NCBI GenBank assembly: GCA_022747635.1
Contig: JAKTNV010000005.1
Coordinates: forward strand, 46,833,013-46,897,012
Source: Hetaerina americana
Lineage: Eukaryota; Arthropoda; Insecta; Odonata; Calopterygidae
Length of the DNA stretch: 64,000 bases
Direction of reading: 5' to 3'
Below the pieces are notes generated by a model, which searched no databases, was not told where the DNA came from, and saw only the letters and a program-made list of their open reading frames with translations. Below are positions 13,085 to 24,719 of this stretch, in pieces (positions within the stretch are counted from its first letter, which is position 1; every line of letters begins with the position of its first letter). A program made the translations under genes and the position numbers.

Positions 13085-13134
13085 AAAAGACTCCAATAGC
13101 CGTAATAAACTGTTTACGGCTATTGGAGTCTTTT
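13085..13134. repeat. perfect 21-bp hairpin with 8-nt loop
   Basis: Left arm 13085-13105 (AAAAGACTCCAATAGCCGTA plus one A) is the exact reverse complement of 13114-13134, with the loop TAAACTGT between. Imperfect pairing continues about 8 bases outward into AT-rich flanks. The size suits a tiny foldback element or a small-RNA precursor; I cannot tell which. Confidence 0.9.
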
Positions 13135-13899
13135 TATTTACTCCATGTGACGTTATATTTTGAAGATCAGACTGATAGCTACGATTTTGTTTCAGCACGA
13201 ATACGCTATACGCCCATGCGCGTAATAATTGCCGTCTGATTACTTAAAAACGTATATTTCTTCCGGAATCACGACGGTCATTTTCTAAGAGTTGAAAATA
13301 GTTTTTGGGCAGCTGAAGTCCTCGAAAACCGTAAATGTGATGCTAGGATATCTAAATAAACTATTATGTCTCTAATGCTTTATTGGAGCATTCCTTGAAA
13401 TATTTCCTAATCACCACTTTCTCACTTATACAGCCAGCTTATATCACACATTATATACAGCTGTACATTAAGTTATTGTGGATTTAAAGAATTTCTCTTT
13501 CTGATCCACAATGACTGAAGAATGCTGGATTTTGTGGCGACTCTTTTGCTCGTACAGTTTTTGGAGAACATAACGGGTGGAATTTTTAGACATCGACGTT
13601 TCAAACCCAAAGTCATCCCACTCGTTTTCAGGGTGAAGTTTCAGACTTCAAACAGACAGAATATATTCACACTCGCAGTCGACTTTCGCTTGTTATGTGA
13701 TGTTTTATTAGCCTGCAAGCCACCGATAGGGTATGTGGCAGTGAGTGAATACACACCAGGCTAATTTTGATTCGAATATGACACTGCATATGTCGGACAA
13801 TGTTATTCTGATCCCTTATCTTTCGTGGAAAAATAACACCTTAAATCTTTATGTCCGACACTAAATCTCTCTAATTTTATTATCTCTCCTACCGAAGTA
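13135..13899. other. nothing recognised
   Basis: One frame of 80 codons (13522-13764, plus; opens at a non-ATG codon or a late ATG) does not resemble a known protein. No repeats of note. Confidence 0.35.
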
Positions 13900-14400
13900 C
13901 AAAGGGTATAATAATACATTTTCAACAACACTGCTAAAGAGGTATCCTTCCAATTTATGCTAGAGATTTAATCTGTAATTTAGCCTTCGCTCTTTGAGTG
14001 ATTCCTAGTCTAGCTCTTCTAATATTTTGGATACATTACATAGTTTATAATAACAGCGTTTTACAAATATAGCTCTTCTCCGCTGCATGCGATCCAAGTC
14101 GGCAATGAATCCAACTTCGTGAGGATCCCATACACTCGTACTTGCAGTGTATTCTAAATGAGGCTTAGCCAGCGAAAGATAACATTTCTCTTTGACCTTT
14201 TCATCACATTTACCCAGTTCTTTTCTCATAGACCCTAATGTTTTTGTTAGCTTGTCCACTTATACCACATATGTTTTTTACCGAGGAGAGGTAGTGGGTG
14301 AGGGTAACGCCTAGGTATTTGAATCAAGGCTACATATTCTATTACGGTTCTCCCGTTGTAGTAGTAGAGATTTTAGCGTCAGAGTATTTTTAGAACTTTC
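13900..14400 (-). pseudogene. CR1-like non-LTR retrotransposon, ORF2 C-terminal fragment
   Basis: The minus strand encodes the end of a CR1-clade reverse transcriptase. From upstream to downstream: FKYLGVTLTHYLSS (near 14290-14330), LGKCDEKVKEKCYLSLAKP and LEYTASTSVWDPHEVG (14110-14230), then DRMQRRRAIFVKRCYY (14040-14100) and ILEELD (14005 onward). After a stop it continues as ESLKERR and HKLEG. A stretch of 84 codons (14005-14259) is still open. The catalytic core and endonuclease are absent, as is usual for 5'-truncated copies. Confidence 0.85.
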
Positions 14401-15007
14401 TTTTTGAAAATTCATGGCAATGACAAAATTATCAAAATATCCACACTCGCACTGCATTTTCAATTAAAATCTTGTGCTTTCTTGCACCGCTTCTTTCTTT
14501 AAGCCATTGATTTTTAAATGTGAAATTTTTGTCCATTTTTCTCGAAATCAAGTCATCTCTCGGGGTTGAATATTGAGGAAATCTAGAATAAAATGTAACT
14601 TTAAAAGGGCATTTCGAACTAGATGCATGAATCAATGCTGGTGGTAAACATCGGACATATTTTCAATCAATTTACGAACGTCCATATTACTGCCATTCTT
14701 CTAATCCATAATAACTTTTTCAGATCAGATTTTAAGTTGAATTAGATAATTAGTGAGCCATACAATAATATATCCATAAAAATATACAATGAACAACACC
14801 TCTGGAGAAATAAACGGTTCTTTGGACGTTTCCGTTTGAGAATGAATAACGTCTATTGTGATATAACTCTGACCTCTCGACGTGATACAGAACGCCAATA
14901 TTCTTATATGGTTAAATACCTGATTACGCGCTACTAGTATTTTAAATGTAATATTTAGCTTATTTCGCTCATAAAAAATGTGTACAATAATTGTTTCACG
15001 CTTACTA
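14401..15007. other. AT-rich stretch, nothing recognised
   Basis: A minus-strand frame of 112 codons (14725-15063) overlaps the left end of the adjacent mariner and resembles nothing I know; not called as a gene. Confidence 0.4.
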
Positions 15008-16213
15008 CTAGAGTTTCTATTTATATTTTGAGTCTTGACAACACTAAGTGCTTTAGGTGCCATCTGACGTTTCCCTATGAAAGTTTGATCCTTTTAAACA
15101 TATTCTTCATTTTGTCGTTTGATCATAACTTGTGTTGTTTACTGTGCCTCGAAAATTTTGTCTCAGCGAAAACATGGTGTTAACTCGTGAATACTATCGT
15201 GAGATGATTTTTCACGACGGGAGTGCCTCGATCAACTTACTTCCTCTTCTGGCGATGAAGCCACATTCTTTGCTACTGTGAAACGCTGGTATAACGAATT
15301 CCATCATGGTCATAGTTCGCTCAGCGGCGAAAATCGTGAAGGTCTTCCAAAATCAGTTGTTCTGCCCGAAAACATTGGTGCTTTGCAAGAACTAGTTAAG
15401 GAAGATCGAACATTAATAAGATATTGTATGAACATTTAACTCTGAAAAAAATTTGTTCGCGTCGGATCCCGCATAATTTGACAAAAGCTCAAAAAGATGC
15501 TCGTTTCAATTGGTGCAAAGAAATATTCAAAAAATACAATCGCGGTGCATCGAAAGCTATTTATAATATTTAAACAGGTGACGAACTTTGGAACTATGAG
15601 TATGAGCCCGAAACAAAACAACAATCCACAGTATGGGTCTTACAAGTCGAGCCAAATCCGACAAAAGTGATTCGTCTACGAAGCACATCGAAGAAAGTGA
15701 TCGCCTGCTTCTTCGGAATAACTAGACATGTAGTGACCGTGCCGTTAAAGCAACGTAGAACCGTGCATTCTGAATGGTACACGAGTATTTGTTTGACAGA
15801 AGTGCTTGGTGAAATACGGGAACAGAAGCGGTAACGAATGAACATTCTTCATCATGACAATCTCTCACAGATCGGCTGAAACAACTACCTATTTGACTAG
15901 CAAAAACCTCTAACTGATGGGTCATCCTCCGTACAGCCCTGATTTAGCACCAATTAACTTTTTTTTCCCGTTTATCAAGATAAAATTGCGTGGCCAACGT
16001 TTTTCGGCGCCTGAAGAAGCCGTTGTTTCTTATAAAAACCATGTTTTGGAGGTACCTCAATCGAAGTGGAAAAAATGTTATGAAAATCGGTTCGAGCGCA
16101 TGCAAAAAGGTATTGATTATCATGGAGAATACTTCGAAAAACAATAAAGCCATTTTCAACAATAAATTACTGTCTCTTCACTATTAGGCTGAAAATATAA
16201 ATAGCAACCCTTG
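15008..16213 (+). mobile_element. mariner element, nearly full length, inactivated
   Basis: About 1.2 kb with diverged terminal inverted repeats: both ends share TTTATATTTT cores (left near 15018-15030, right near 16184-16200) and lie next to TA (15006-15007 and 16214-16215). The plus-strand transposase remnant shows TGDELW (first Asp, inside 15574-15591), YEYEPETKQQSTVWV, KVIACFFGITRHV, LHHDN (second Asp, 15856-15858), HPPYSPDLAPINFF, LRGQRFSAPEEAV and the end GEYFEKQ with a stop at 16144-16147. The third catalytic Asp is replaced by Asn (15956-15958), and it lies 100 rather than 105 bases from the second, so a net frameshift separates them. Several stops and missing segments in the N-terminal third confirm it is dead. 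Confidence 0.93.
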
Positions 16214-18779
16214 TACTACTGAAATTGCAGTGTATCGCTAACCATGCAACTTTTTCCTGAAGGTTCCTCAACTCTGGCACCAATTGTTTCTAAGCTTATT
16301 ACCTCATTCTCAGACTATTGAATTTGATGTCCAGTGTAGTGGATATTGTATTTACTTATACACTTTTTTTATAACTACTTTCCTAGTAATATCTTGAAAA
16401 TGAAAAAGAAATTACTTCGTAAATGATTAAACATTACTAATTATTATAATAAATTCTTCATTTTCGTGATGTGGTTAGTATCCAAACGTAGTAGTTTTTC
16501 AAAAAAATTAATATTTATTCTGCGGAATACAGCTGAGATTCGAATTTATCCACTTAAGTTCCGTTTAGCGGAGTAAACGGTCTTTAAGCAACTAAAAGAT
16601 TTCAAGTTATTTCGATAATATCTCAGTCATCCAGGTGACTGCTCGGAAAGCCTGTCATTGATTTCGATCTGAAGGCCGGTTTATTTCATCTTATTATAAA
16701 AATGTCGGTCACTATGAATTTTAAGTAACTGCTTTATTGTTTTATAATCAGTGCACCAGGTGCGGACTTACTGTGCACTAAACGTGCGTTTTCTGGATTT
16801 ATCCGCGGTTCGGTCTCCAATTGTGGTTATTTCTGGGTACGTTTGAATATTCGGCATGAAATGTAATCCTTTTTGTTTTTTGTTTTTATTAATTATTTAT
16901 GTGTATGAATTTTGTCTAATAATAAAAGAATTTCCGGAACTATGGTGGCATCAAACTACTTTTCCGCATGATTCAGCATGAGAAACGTTCATCAAATTTT
17001 CTCTGTTGGAGGAGAAGAAATTTTTAATTCTATACGCTTTCACATAATTTATTCCATATTTTTAGAATTTTTGTACCCAATCCACCATGGGATGGTTCGT
17101 AAAATCTTTCTTTAATTTAAGAAAATATGATCCTAATTGTTTTCTTTTGATTTAGTGTGTCATTGATATTTATGCTTTATTCGTGATGTTTTTGTTAGGG
17201 GCCGTTCATAAAGTTAAATTAAAATATGGCCATCAGAGAGTTTCATGGCTTAGAAATGATTTAGAGTTCCTCAATTCGCAGCATGAAGTCAAATATGGGG
17301 TATTAAAAAAGAGTGAAATAATTTATTGCAGAGAACACAAAACACATACTTGATGTATTTTTTCTTCCTATTTTCATGTACTGACTACTTCACTCCTCGA
17401 TAGGTTGGCTCATTGAAAAGCCACCCATTCCTGTTAAAATAGTCCCACCTGTTTTTACACAAAACAAAATGTGCCTAAACATTTCGCGTTTTTTAAATGT
17501 TTACATTCATATACACTCTTGCAGGAAACTTCGAGCAGCAATAACACCAAGAAAATACATAAAGACCTCATAAATACAGTAAAAATTAAAAAAAGTCCCT
17601 CATATATTTTCAAGTCCTTTTACGTCATATACATTTTATCTTCGCTCGCCCATTCGACGAAGGCGGCATGACATTCGTACAATAGGGGTTTATTTCTTGT
17701 GTTTTTGGTAGATTATCATTCTGCCGTATACCCGCTGACAAGAATTGCAACAAATTGAATATCATATTACTCTATATTTTTTAAGGACTTCTGTAAGTCC
17801 GTGAATGCCACATGCAATGTTTGTTGGCATATATGAATTTTTCCACAGGACCACCAAATTATGCAAGCATTATGGAGTCATGGGATCTGGACAATGTCTG
17901 GCGCGTCTCACGTTTCTCCTTCCTTTGCTTATCGAAAATGCAGTTATTTCACTGATCTCAAACTCCTTCGGCATTTTCAACTGTCTTTTAAAATTACAAA
18001 CTGCCTTTCCTTAGCTTTTCCTTCGAAAGGTTTGATAATTCCTACGCTACTTTTAGCCACTTCTGGCAAATTGAACTTTTATCTCCGGCATCTGCGTCAA
18101 ATTAATTTCTCAGGGTATCAGATGTTCTTCGTTAACCTAAACAATTTATGGATGTTCCATTTCTCCGGAATATTTTACTAAGAGAAAAAATGTCGGGTCA
18201 AATTTTGAATATAAAGCTAAATCATTTACCAACACTAATGTCGTGATATCCTGTTTCCTTGCCATCAGTAGTACTCTGGCCGATTCTCCAAAATTAACTT
18301 TCACCCTCAGCTAGGGTGGCGGCAGTAGTGAAGCATAATTTTACTGGAGGATTCATATTCATTCATACTCGAAAAATTATTTTTTATAAGTTAATTTCAG
18401 GATTGTGAACCTGAAGCCTTCAGATTCGTGGTCACACTGGCGATCCTTCTGTTTCCGCTGTACCGTCAATTAATAAATAATTAATATACAGACATTGCAA
18501 TGCCCTCGGCTGCCGAGTTCCACTAATTATTTCGAAAAATGTTCTACCTAGATGATGCTTCGGCTTCATATTTGATACAATAATTAAATTAAAATCTTAT
18601 TTAAATGAATATAGCTCCTAATGTTGATGATACTGAAAAAGATGCTGTAATTTACGATACCAAAATGGTGATTTTATTATTTTTGATATTAACGGTAAAG
18701 TTAACCTTAAAATTTATTGTGATATTAACTTATACTTTATTCCGCTGCCATACGATTAAATAAAAAAATATGCACAACA
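16214..18779. other. AT-rich stretch, nothing recognised
   Basis: Short frames on both strands (for example 17861-18181 plus) without similarity that I can recognise. No repeats with clear ends. Confidence 0.4.
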
Positions 18780-19130
18780 TAATATGCGGATCGGCTTTAA
18801 AGAAACTCGGCTTAATTAAACGGGTGGTGGGTAAAGGTAATGAGAAAGTAATAGAGAGGCGTTATGTCGCTCTAGTTAGGCCACTTTTGGTATACTACGC
18901 AAGTATTTGAGATCCTTTGGAGAAAATGTGGCTAAAAGAATACGGTTAAGTATAGAGAAGATACGCCAGATTCATCAAAAGTTGTTACGATAAGTAGACG
19001 AGTGTGACAGGCCTTTTAGAGGAATTAGGCTGGCAGCCTCTTGAGTGTGCGAATAGAACGAGCGAGACTTGGGCTTAAAGAAAGTTTCAGAACAAACGAG
19101 CTAAATAATGACAATTAAATGAATTATATG
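18780..19130 (+). pseudogene. CR1-like non-LTR retrotransposon, ORF2 C-terminal fragment
   Basis: Plus-strand remnant of the same type as 13900-14400 but in the opposite orientation: GNEKVIERRYVALVRPLL, then YYASI and a stop where the family has YASSVW, DPLE, IKSCYDK, GLLEELGWQPLE and CANRTSETWA. Stops and frameshifts are frequent. Only the 3' end of the second ORF is present. Confidence 0.8.
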
Positions 19131-19429
19131 GCCCCACACTATTAATACGGGTTTGACCGCAATGATAAGATAAGGTAAGATTACAGTGCAGTTAGATACA
19201 AATATTTGTCCACCTAGCCTTCAGTAAACCTCAATTTACATGCTGATTCAGACATGATGAACTGGCCCTTTTTTCAGATTTTCCAAGGAGCTACTTAGGA
19301 GGAATGGAGCAATTAACCAAAAGGATCCTTAAGCCCATCTTAATGAAACCTGATTATCCACCAGTGACCATTTGATAATTTTGGAGCAACCAAAGGTTGG
19401 TGGAAAAATGAAGTAATTGAATAGGTTTT
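19131..19429. other. nothing recognised
   Basis: Short spacer between two retrotransposon remnants of opposite orientation. Confidence 0.4.
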
Positions 19430-20090
19430 CAAGCATCACGTTACTTCATATTAGGATCCGATCATTAAAAATACTTCATTCTGAAGATAGGTTACGGGAG
19501 TTCTACATTTTTCAAAACTATGTAATAGCTCTTCCATCATATCTGTCTTTAATTTTACTTCTTGTTTATCCTCTTGGATCCCATACATTGTCGTTACTCT
19601 TCTATTATTGTCCTAACAATTCCATTTTATCTATAAGGGTTTCGAATTCTCTGGTTCTTCAACTCAGTATTAATGTCAATATTGCCTTATACTCTTCTTT
19701 TCTCTGTGATCCTTCGCGTATAGCTCCATCTATCCATTTAATCTTCAGAATCCGCCTAAAGTATCATATTTCAAAGGCTGCAATACTTCCATGGTTATTT
19801 ATTTCCGCTGTATCATTTTTCTGATCCGTAGGGTGCCACACTGCACAAGATTTTTTTAACGCTATGCTTCCTTACATATAGGATCCCGTATCTTCTTTGA
19901 GCAAAGTAGCTTCGTCCTCATAATGAATGCATTCATGCTATCCCACGCTTGATACCCCTCGATCTGCTTCCATCCCCTGTTGTTCTGCCTTGCAGATTGG
20001 CAGACGGTTCTAGTTTTCTGTAAAGGAGAGCAACATCTGCCTTCTAACCTGCCAAGATTTTTTTTACCCACCAGTTTTCTTTTATGCTGA
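19430..20090 (-). pseudogene. non-LTR retrotransposon (second family), C-terminal fragment
   Basis: Minus-strand pieces match the region just after the reverse transcriptase of endonuclease-bearing non-LTR elements. QAWDSMNAFIMRTKLLCSKK (about 19890-19980) is followed, after frameshifts, by AAFEI and a stop, then YFRRILKIKWIDGAI (about 19715-19780) and KNREFETL-like text. The pattern AFE-x-x-x-YRRILKIxW is typical of the block after the catalytic domain. It differs from the family found at 24.7, 37.7, 44.4 and 56.2 kb. The frame is broken many times. Confidence 0.6.
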
Positions 20091-21357
20091 GTCCTTGCAT
20101 TTTATGTTATGTGCTAGAAATCAATCCACTGAATTCAACTATACTTGCTGTATATATTATTCAATTATATTACCTACTATAAAGTAGATATAATATACTA
20201 AACTAAGTGGATCATCCCCCCTCCCAGTACTTAGACCTTTTCATTGTTATCCTTGCTTTTGCCTCTTTTCGTGCCGTGCCGTGAGATTGGGCATTCTTAT
20301 CAGACTCATTTTTTTACTTCACTTTTTTTCATCTGTCTTTAAATTTCTGTCCTATATTTATTAGTTTTTAGCATTAATTGTAGATTCTGCTTTCGTTCTG
20401 AATCAATCAAATTAAGCTCGTGATTAGAGATTCTCATTTAGCATACTCGACGTTGTCAAAGACCTCACCATGCATACGAATGCCAAATATGAGCCATATG
20501 TCTCATACATAGACTTATGTGCCTGTACTGTTTTGCTCAAGAGTATTCTTGACTTTTTTGTGGTCTTCTATGTTTCTGTTACCTTCATGAATTCTCGTTT
20601 CGCGAAATACTTTTATGTGTTTACGTGTTGACCTTTTTGAGGCATATGACATTGAAATCGAGGTTTAGTGCTCTTCGAGTTTATTAGTTTTCTCACGTTT
20701 CGCAATAAATTCCCTCTAATCTAAATCTTAAGACAGCCATATGCGTTTCATTATTTTTCCTGTGTACGTAATTGGTAGGATTAAGACAGCCCCGCATTCC
20801 TCTGTTATCATTAAAAGCAAAAATGTTTTACGGACTTCTGATGTTCTCGCTAATGTTAGGGACGCCAGTAGCTTTAATATTCGAGATTCCTGATGTTTAT
20901 CAATCCTCGTTGTTTAGGATCTTTCAAAACTATCATTTTTGTCCAAGTCTGCTGCTATGTTCCACTGGGTGACTCTATATAATTTGCTCCACCATTATGT
21001 CTTTGTTCCTAGCGTTCTCATTATTTCAATGATGCTTTTTATATGTTCCGGTCTCTGATTTTTTCTCCATGCCACTTCTTCCCTGTCAAATTTACTTCTC
21101 GAGAAAGAGGAATCCTGTTTCTCTTGGTCCTTCTTTGCGCATCTCTTATTAATACCTCCTAAAAGAAGCTAGCACCCAAACCTTAATACGTGAATGTCAT
21201 TTGCTCCACAGGGATTATTACGAGGTGAGCTCTGCCCTCACGTATCCAACTAACGTACGGGTTCATTACTGCGGTTTGTAGAGGTTTCAGTACCATCTCT
21301 GAAGTCTATATATATGACTTTCTTCTATATATATATTGCCTTATACGTATACGTCCC
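20091..21357. other. possibly further remnant of the same retrotransposon, not resolved
   Basis: Lies between a C-terminal fragment (19.4-20.1 kb) and a possible endonuclease fragment (21.4-21.6 kb) on the same strand. I cannot read convincing reverse transcriptase motifs here, so continuity is only a guess. Confidence 0.25.
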
Positions 21358-21600
21358 TCAATTATCTCTTTGGGTTTCTGATGTTAATTTATTAAATTTT
21401 TCCAAAGAAGAGATCTTCACTGGGTTGTTTGCGTCATAGATGTTTATCGTTTTCATACTTTTCTTTATCCATACTTGTAGTTTTACGCATGCTGATGTAT
21501 CGATGTTCATACATAAAAATTGTCCCAAGGCAAGTGCCCTAAGGAATATCATAAATATTTGCCAGAACTGTCACCATTTCAGACTCTGATTCACATTTCT
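21358..21600 (-). pseudogene. possible endonuclease fragment of a non-LTR retrotransposon
   Basis: The minus strand contains SACVKLQVWIKKSMKTINIY followed by NPVKISSLEKFNKL. This resembles the VKI-x-x-x-x-x-INIYNP-x-x-x-x-x-x-x-LE block of apurinic-type endonucleases in jockey and related elements. The evidence is one short block in one frame. Confidence 0.35.
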
Positions 21601-21723
21601 TTGGAATGAAATTTCCAGGAATTGTTGGTATTTGAAAATGAAAAACTATCATGATCTTGAAGTTTTTTTCGTAGAATCCGAACCTGGGTCTCCAAATTTT
21701 TGTTCGGTGGCTTTATCTGGTGA

Positions 21724-21800
21724 CAATGGTCTATGGTCCATTCGTAGCACGGGATTCGAGCCCACGAGTTCCGACGTTTTGGTCAGTGCCATGCCCAATG
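21724..21800 (-). repeat. tRNA-like (SINE head) remnant
   Basis: On the minus strand GGCTCGAATCC fits a B box, and CATTGGGCATGGCA about 35 bases upstream is a poor A box. No cloverleaf is evident. Probably a worn SINE head. Confidence 0.3.
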
Positions 21801-22142
21801 GGTTCCTAGATAGAAGGAAACTATATACAAACAGCTAACGGTGTTTTTTATAAGGTATGTTGATATACGTTTTCTCCAATGGATCTCCAAAATCATTTGG
21901 AGTGAAAAACATGCTTTTTTCAAATTTTATATTCAAGATACACATCGCCCCTGAAATATTCGGTGGAAAATAATTTTTCCAACGCACTGTGCAGCTTAAT
22001 TCCTAAAGCTTAATGGTACGAAATATTCCGAATGATAATCTAAGGCACTTAAAAACAGTAACCCGAAAAATATTTGATACGTGTGCACATAACGGTGCTC
22101 GTACACGAAACCCATTTGCGGTAAGTTTGCTGAGACCCGCAT

Positions 22143-22173
22143 TCATAGAGAGAGATAGAGAGAGAGAGAGAGA
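22143..22173. repeat. (GA)n microsatellite
   Basis: AGAGAGAGATAGAGAGAGAG continuing in the same pattern. Confidence 0.9.
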
Positions 22174-22259
22174 AACATTAATCCGCTCGCCCGATTGCAC
22201 ACGCTTCCTTCTCCCGTGTTACACATGTAAGCTTTATCGAATAGGAATGCCTATTAATC

Positions 22260-22640
22260 TCAAAAACACGCCAGGCGATGGCTCCCCGCCAAGGCCTCCC
22301 CCCCCTTCTTTCACTCCCCCTCCCCTTCACCACAGCCACCCTTCCTCCTCCGTGTGCCCGTATCTCTCGACCAAGAATGCGAGATAACGGAACGGGGAGG
22401 GAGGGGTGTAAATGCTTATGCGTTCCGATAACCCGATATCCTTTCTCGGTAGCTCCCGAGAGCATTGCATCTTCTGAGGGCGGGAAGGGCGGACGGAAGG
22501 AAGGAAATGGAGGCGGCACTCCTCGCGGAGAGGGAAGGAAGGGGGGAAGGCGGGCACTCCGGGGAAATAGGAGATATCGTCCCACATTCTCCCTTCACCC
22601 TGCGGCCCACCGGAGCGTAATGCATTTTGCGTGGAGATAC
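22260..22640. other. GC-rich, strand-asymmetric block
   Basis: C-rich on the plus strand to about 22370 (runs of C), then G-rich to about 22565. This composition opens overlapping frames on both strands; none resembles a protein. Confidence 0.45.
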
Positions 22641-22879
22641 TCTTTAATGAAGCCTAAGGGTGAGGCGATTGCCTGTTATGACGACAGCTTTGAGGGAATT
22701 GGATGATAATAATGCCTTACTGTCCGGGCTTGTTCTCACCGTAATCAAGGGTTGCAGTCGTCAGGGCGCAAGGAGGTGGTGTGGAGTTGAAGATAAGTAA
22801 TTACTATACTCCCATCCGGCGGCGAGAAGAGGGGTTGCGTTCTTGCATTTGGCAACTATTGTGTGTAAATATGTTTGTA

Positions 22880-22887
22880 TGTGTGTG

Positions 22888-22933
<46 letters not shown>

Positions 22934-22936
22934 CAT
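22880..22936. repeat. TG/TA/CA compound microsatellite
   Basis: GTGTGTGTATATATATATAC then (AC)n then (AT)n, ending at the left end of the short mariner element. Confidence 0.95.
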
Positions 22937-23689
22937 ACGAGGGTCATCCGGAAAGTAGTACCCGTTCGTGCCGCATGAAGTGCTGACGACGCGAGTAGCC
23001 GCTGGACGAGGTCAGATAGCTTCAGTGGCTTGTCTGCCTTCTCTGAGCCAAGTTGCGTGACGCTAGCATTGCCTGTGTTGTTTCTGTGATTGTTTACAAT
23101 GTTTAAAAAAATTGAGAACGCCGCCAGTTGTGAAGTGAGGGCAGTGATTAAATTCCTCAATGCAAGAAACGTTCGCCCATGTGATATTCATCGCCAATTA
23201 AAGGAGGTGTATGGAGACAATGTAATGGACGAGTCGTCTGTTCGGCGGTGGTGTCGCAACTTCAACATGGGGAGGGGGAACACACACGACGATGAGCGTT
23301 CGGGGAGACCGTCTGTCATTACAGACCAACTGGTGAGCTCAGTTGACGAATTCGTGAGGAACGATCGGCGCGTCACAATTGATGACATCTGTGAGCATTT
23401 TCCCAATGTTTCTCGAACAATTGCTCATGAAATTGTTAAACACCATCTGCATTATGCAAAAATTTGTGCAAGATGGGTCCCTCGCGTATCTCAATGAGCT
23501 GGCGGCGAAGGACTATGCAGCAGGAATACAGAAACTTGTCACACGTTATGACAAATGCCTTAATTTGCTTGGAGATTATGTTGAGAAGTAGTTTAAAGTA
23601 TCCTCTTTCAAATAAAATTTTTTATGTTTGTTAATATTTACTTTTGTGTCTTTAATTCACGAACGGGTACTACTTTCCGGATGACCCTC

Positions 23690-23691
<2 letters not shown>
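22937..23691 (+). mobile_element. internally deleted mariner with perfect 34-bp inverted ends
   Basis: The first 34 bases (22937-22970, starting ACGAGGGTCATCCGGAAAGT) are the exact reverse complement of the last 34 (23658-23691). Total length is 755 bp, against about 1.3 kb for a full mariner. Inside, an open frame starts at ATG 23099 and encodes the N-terminal DNA-binding region: VRAVIKFLNARNVRPCDIHR, LKEVYGDNVMDESSVRRWCR, DDERSGRPSVITD and DDICEHFPNVSRTIAHEIV. After about 23470 the frame shifts to the C-terminal end (DYAAGIQKLVTRYDKCLNLL, then GDYVEK and a stop at 23589-23591). The whole catalytic domain is missing. Identical ends suggest it was mobilised in trans fairly recently. Both sides are microsatellite, so the TA duplication is not clear. 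Confidence 0.96.
23099..23497 (+). pseudogene. mariner transposase N-terminal fragment
   Basis: 132 codons from ATG to TGA with no internal stop, covering the two helix-turn-helix motifs used by mariner transposases to bind their inverted repeats. The deletion point puts the frame out of phase with the remaining C-terminal 38 codons. Such a fragment could in principle still bind the element ends without cutting; that is inference. Confidence 0.9.
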
Positions 23692-23785
<94 letters not shown>

Positions 23786-23812
23786 TGTGTGTTGTGTGTG
23801 TGTGTGTGTATT
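23692..23812. repeat. TG/TA compound microsatellite
   Basis: (TG)n, then about 38 TA units, then (TG)n with TTG interruptions. It directly abuts the right end of the short mariner. Confidence 0.97.
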
Positions 23813-23820
23813 AAGTATTA

Positions 23821-23965
23821 AGTATATCAAGATAGCACAAGCGAACAAAAACAAAAAAAAACAGAAAATAAACTCACGTTTGAGAAAGGTGGTTTCATCA
23901 CCGAAAATTCGGAATCGTGTGTTTCTGTTTTTTGTTCTCATTCGCTAGTGCTATCTTGATATACA
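23821..23965. repeat. foldback (inverted repeat) with hammerhead-like remnant
   Basis: Arms 23822-23845 and 23941-23964 pair over 24 positions with one mismatch (17 perfect bases starting GTATATCAAGATAGCAC). More diverged pairing continues inward across A-rich and T-rich stretches. The centre, on the minus strand, carries GTGATGAAACCACC..CAAAC, a worn form of the CTGATGA..GAAAC pattern seen intact at 24096-24117 and 60618-60669. Probably two inverted ends of a Penelope-like or related retroelement. Confidence 0.75.
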
Positions 23966-24059
23966 TTATTATTCACATCCGTTAGATTTTCACGTAAGTT
24001 TTATATGTATACGTATAAATATAAATCTATATATGTCAGTTGTTTCATTAGAAAGGCAT

Positions 24060-24130
24060 TAAAAGAAATATAGAAAATGTATGTAACTCACGAAAGTTTC
24101 GGGGCCAGGTTCATCAGCGAAAGATGCATA
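24060..24130 (-). repeat. hammerhead-like repeat, second copy
   Basis: The minus strand holds CTGATGAACCTGGCCCCGAA then AC (24096-24117), next to CTTTCGTGAG. The surrounding order (ACTCACG..TTTC..TTCATCA..CGAAA on the plus strand) matches 23870-23915, so the two are diverged copies of one repeat. The core bases are present, but the segment between them does not form a convincing stem. Confidence 0.5.
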
Positions 24131-24719
24131 TGTGTTTTCGTGCATAAAATTATGCACAATGTGTGAATTATAGCAGTTATATTACATTTAGATTCAATAC
24201 TGTGCTCACATGCACTAAATAAGCAGAACGCTCACTTGGTTTTCCACAGTAATTGGAAATGATGTTAACGTAAAGAAATTCCACTTGATGACGCCCTGTG
24301 CCGCTAATTTAATAAAAATTAAGTTTCATGTTATTTTTGGGAGTTCACAAGTGTTATCTTCCAAATGTTACGACACTTTCAAAAATCAGATAGATGTCAT
24401 TTATTAAATAAATGCCTTAAAACAATATCTTTATTTTTCAGCAAATAAATTATTTTGAAGGAAAAAATAACGGTTTTCAAATGTAGTAACCACGCACAAT
24501 AGATCACTAAGATATCTGATTATATTATATTATTCGATAATAATATTCATATGCTTCAAAATCAATAGAATAAATAACAAGCAACGTTATAGATTGGTGC
24601 ACAAGTTCCGATGAAATGGAAGATGAATAATTTCTTCAATTATAAATACATGGAATGCACCCGTCTTGGCCAGCAGCAATTTCATCCTATTATTATTAGC
24701 ATTCTAGAATTGACGTTGT
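24131..24719. other. AT-rich stretch, nothing recognised
   Basis: No supported feature. Confidence 0.4.

Noticed and set aside
14725..15063. Minus-strand frame of 112 codons as a gene
   Set aside because: Overlaps the end of the mariner element, has alternative frames, and shows no recognisable similarity.
20160..20210. Short inverted repeat TATTACCTAC..GTAGATATAATA
   Set aside because: Short, imperfect and AT-rich; expected by chance in this composition.
23624..23948. Ile-Tyr/Cys-Val repeat frames on both strands
   Set aside because: Translation of the TA/TG microsatellite.
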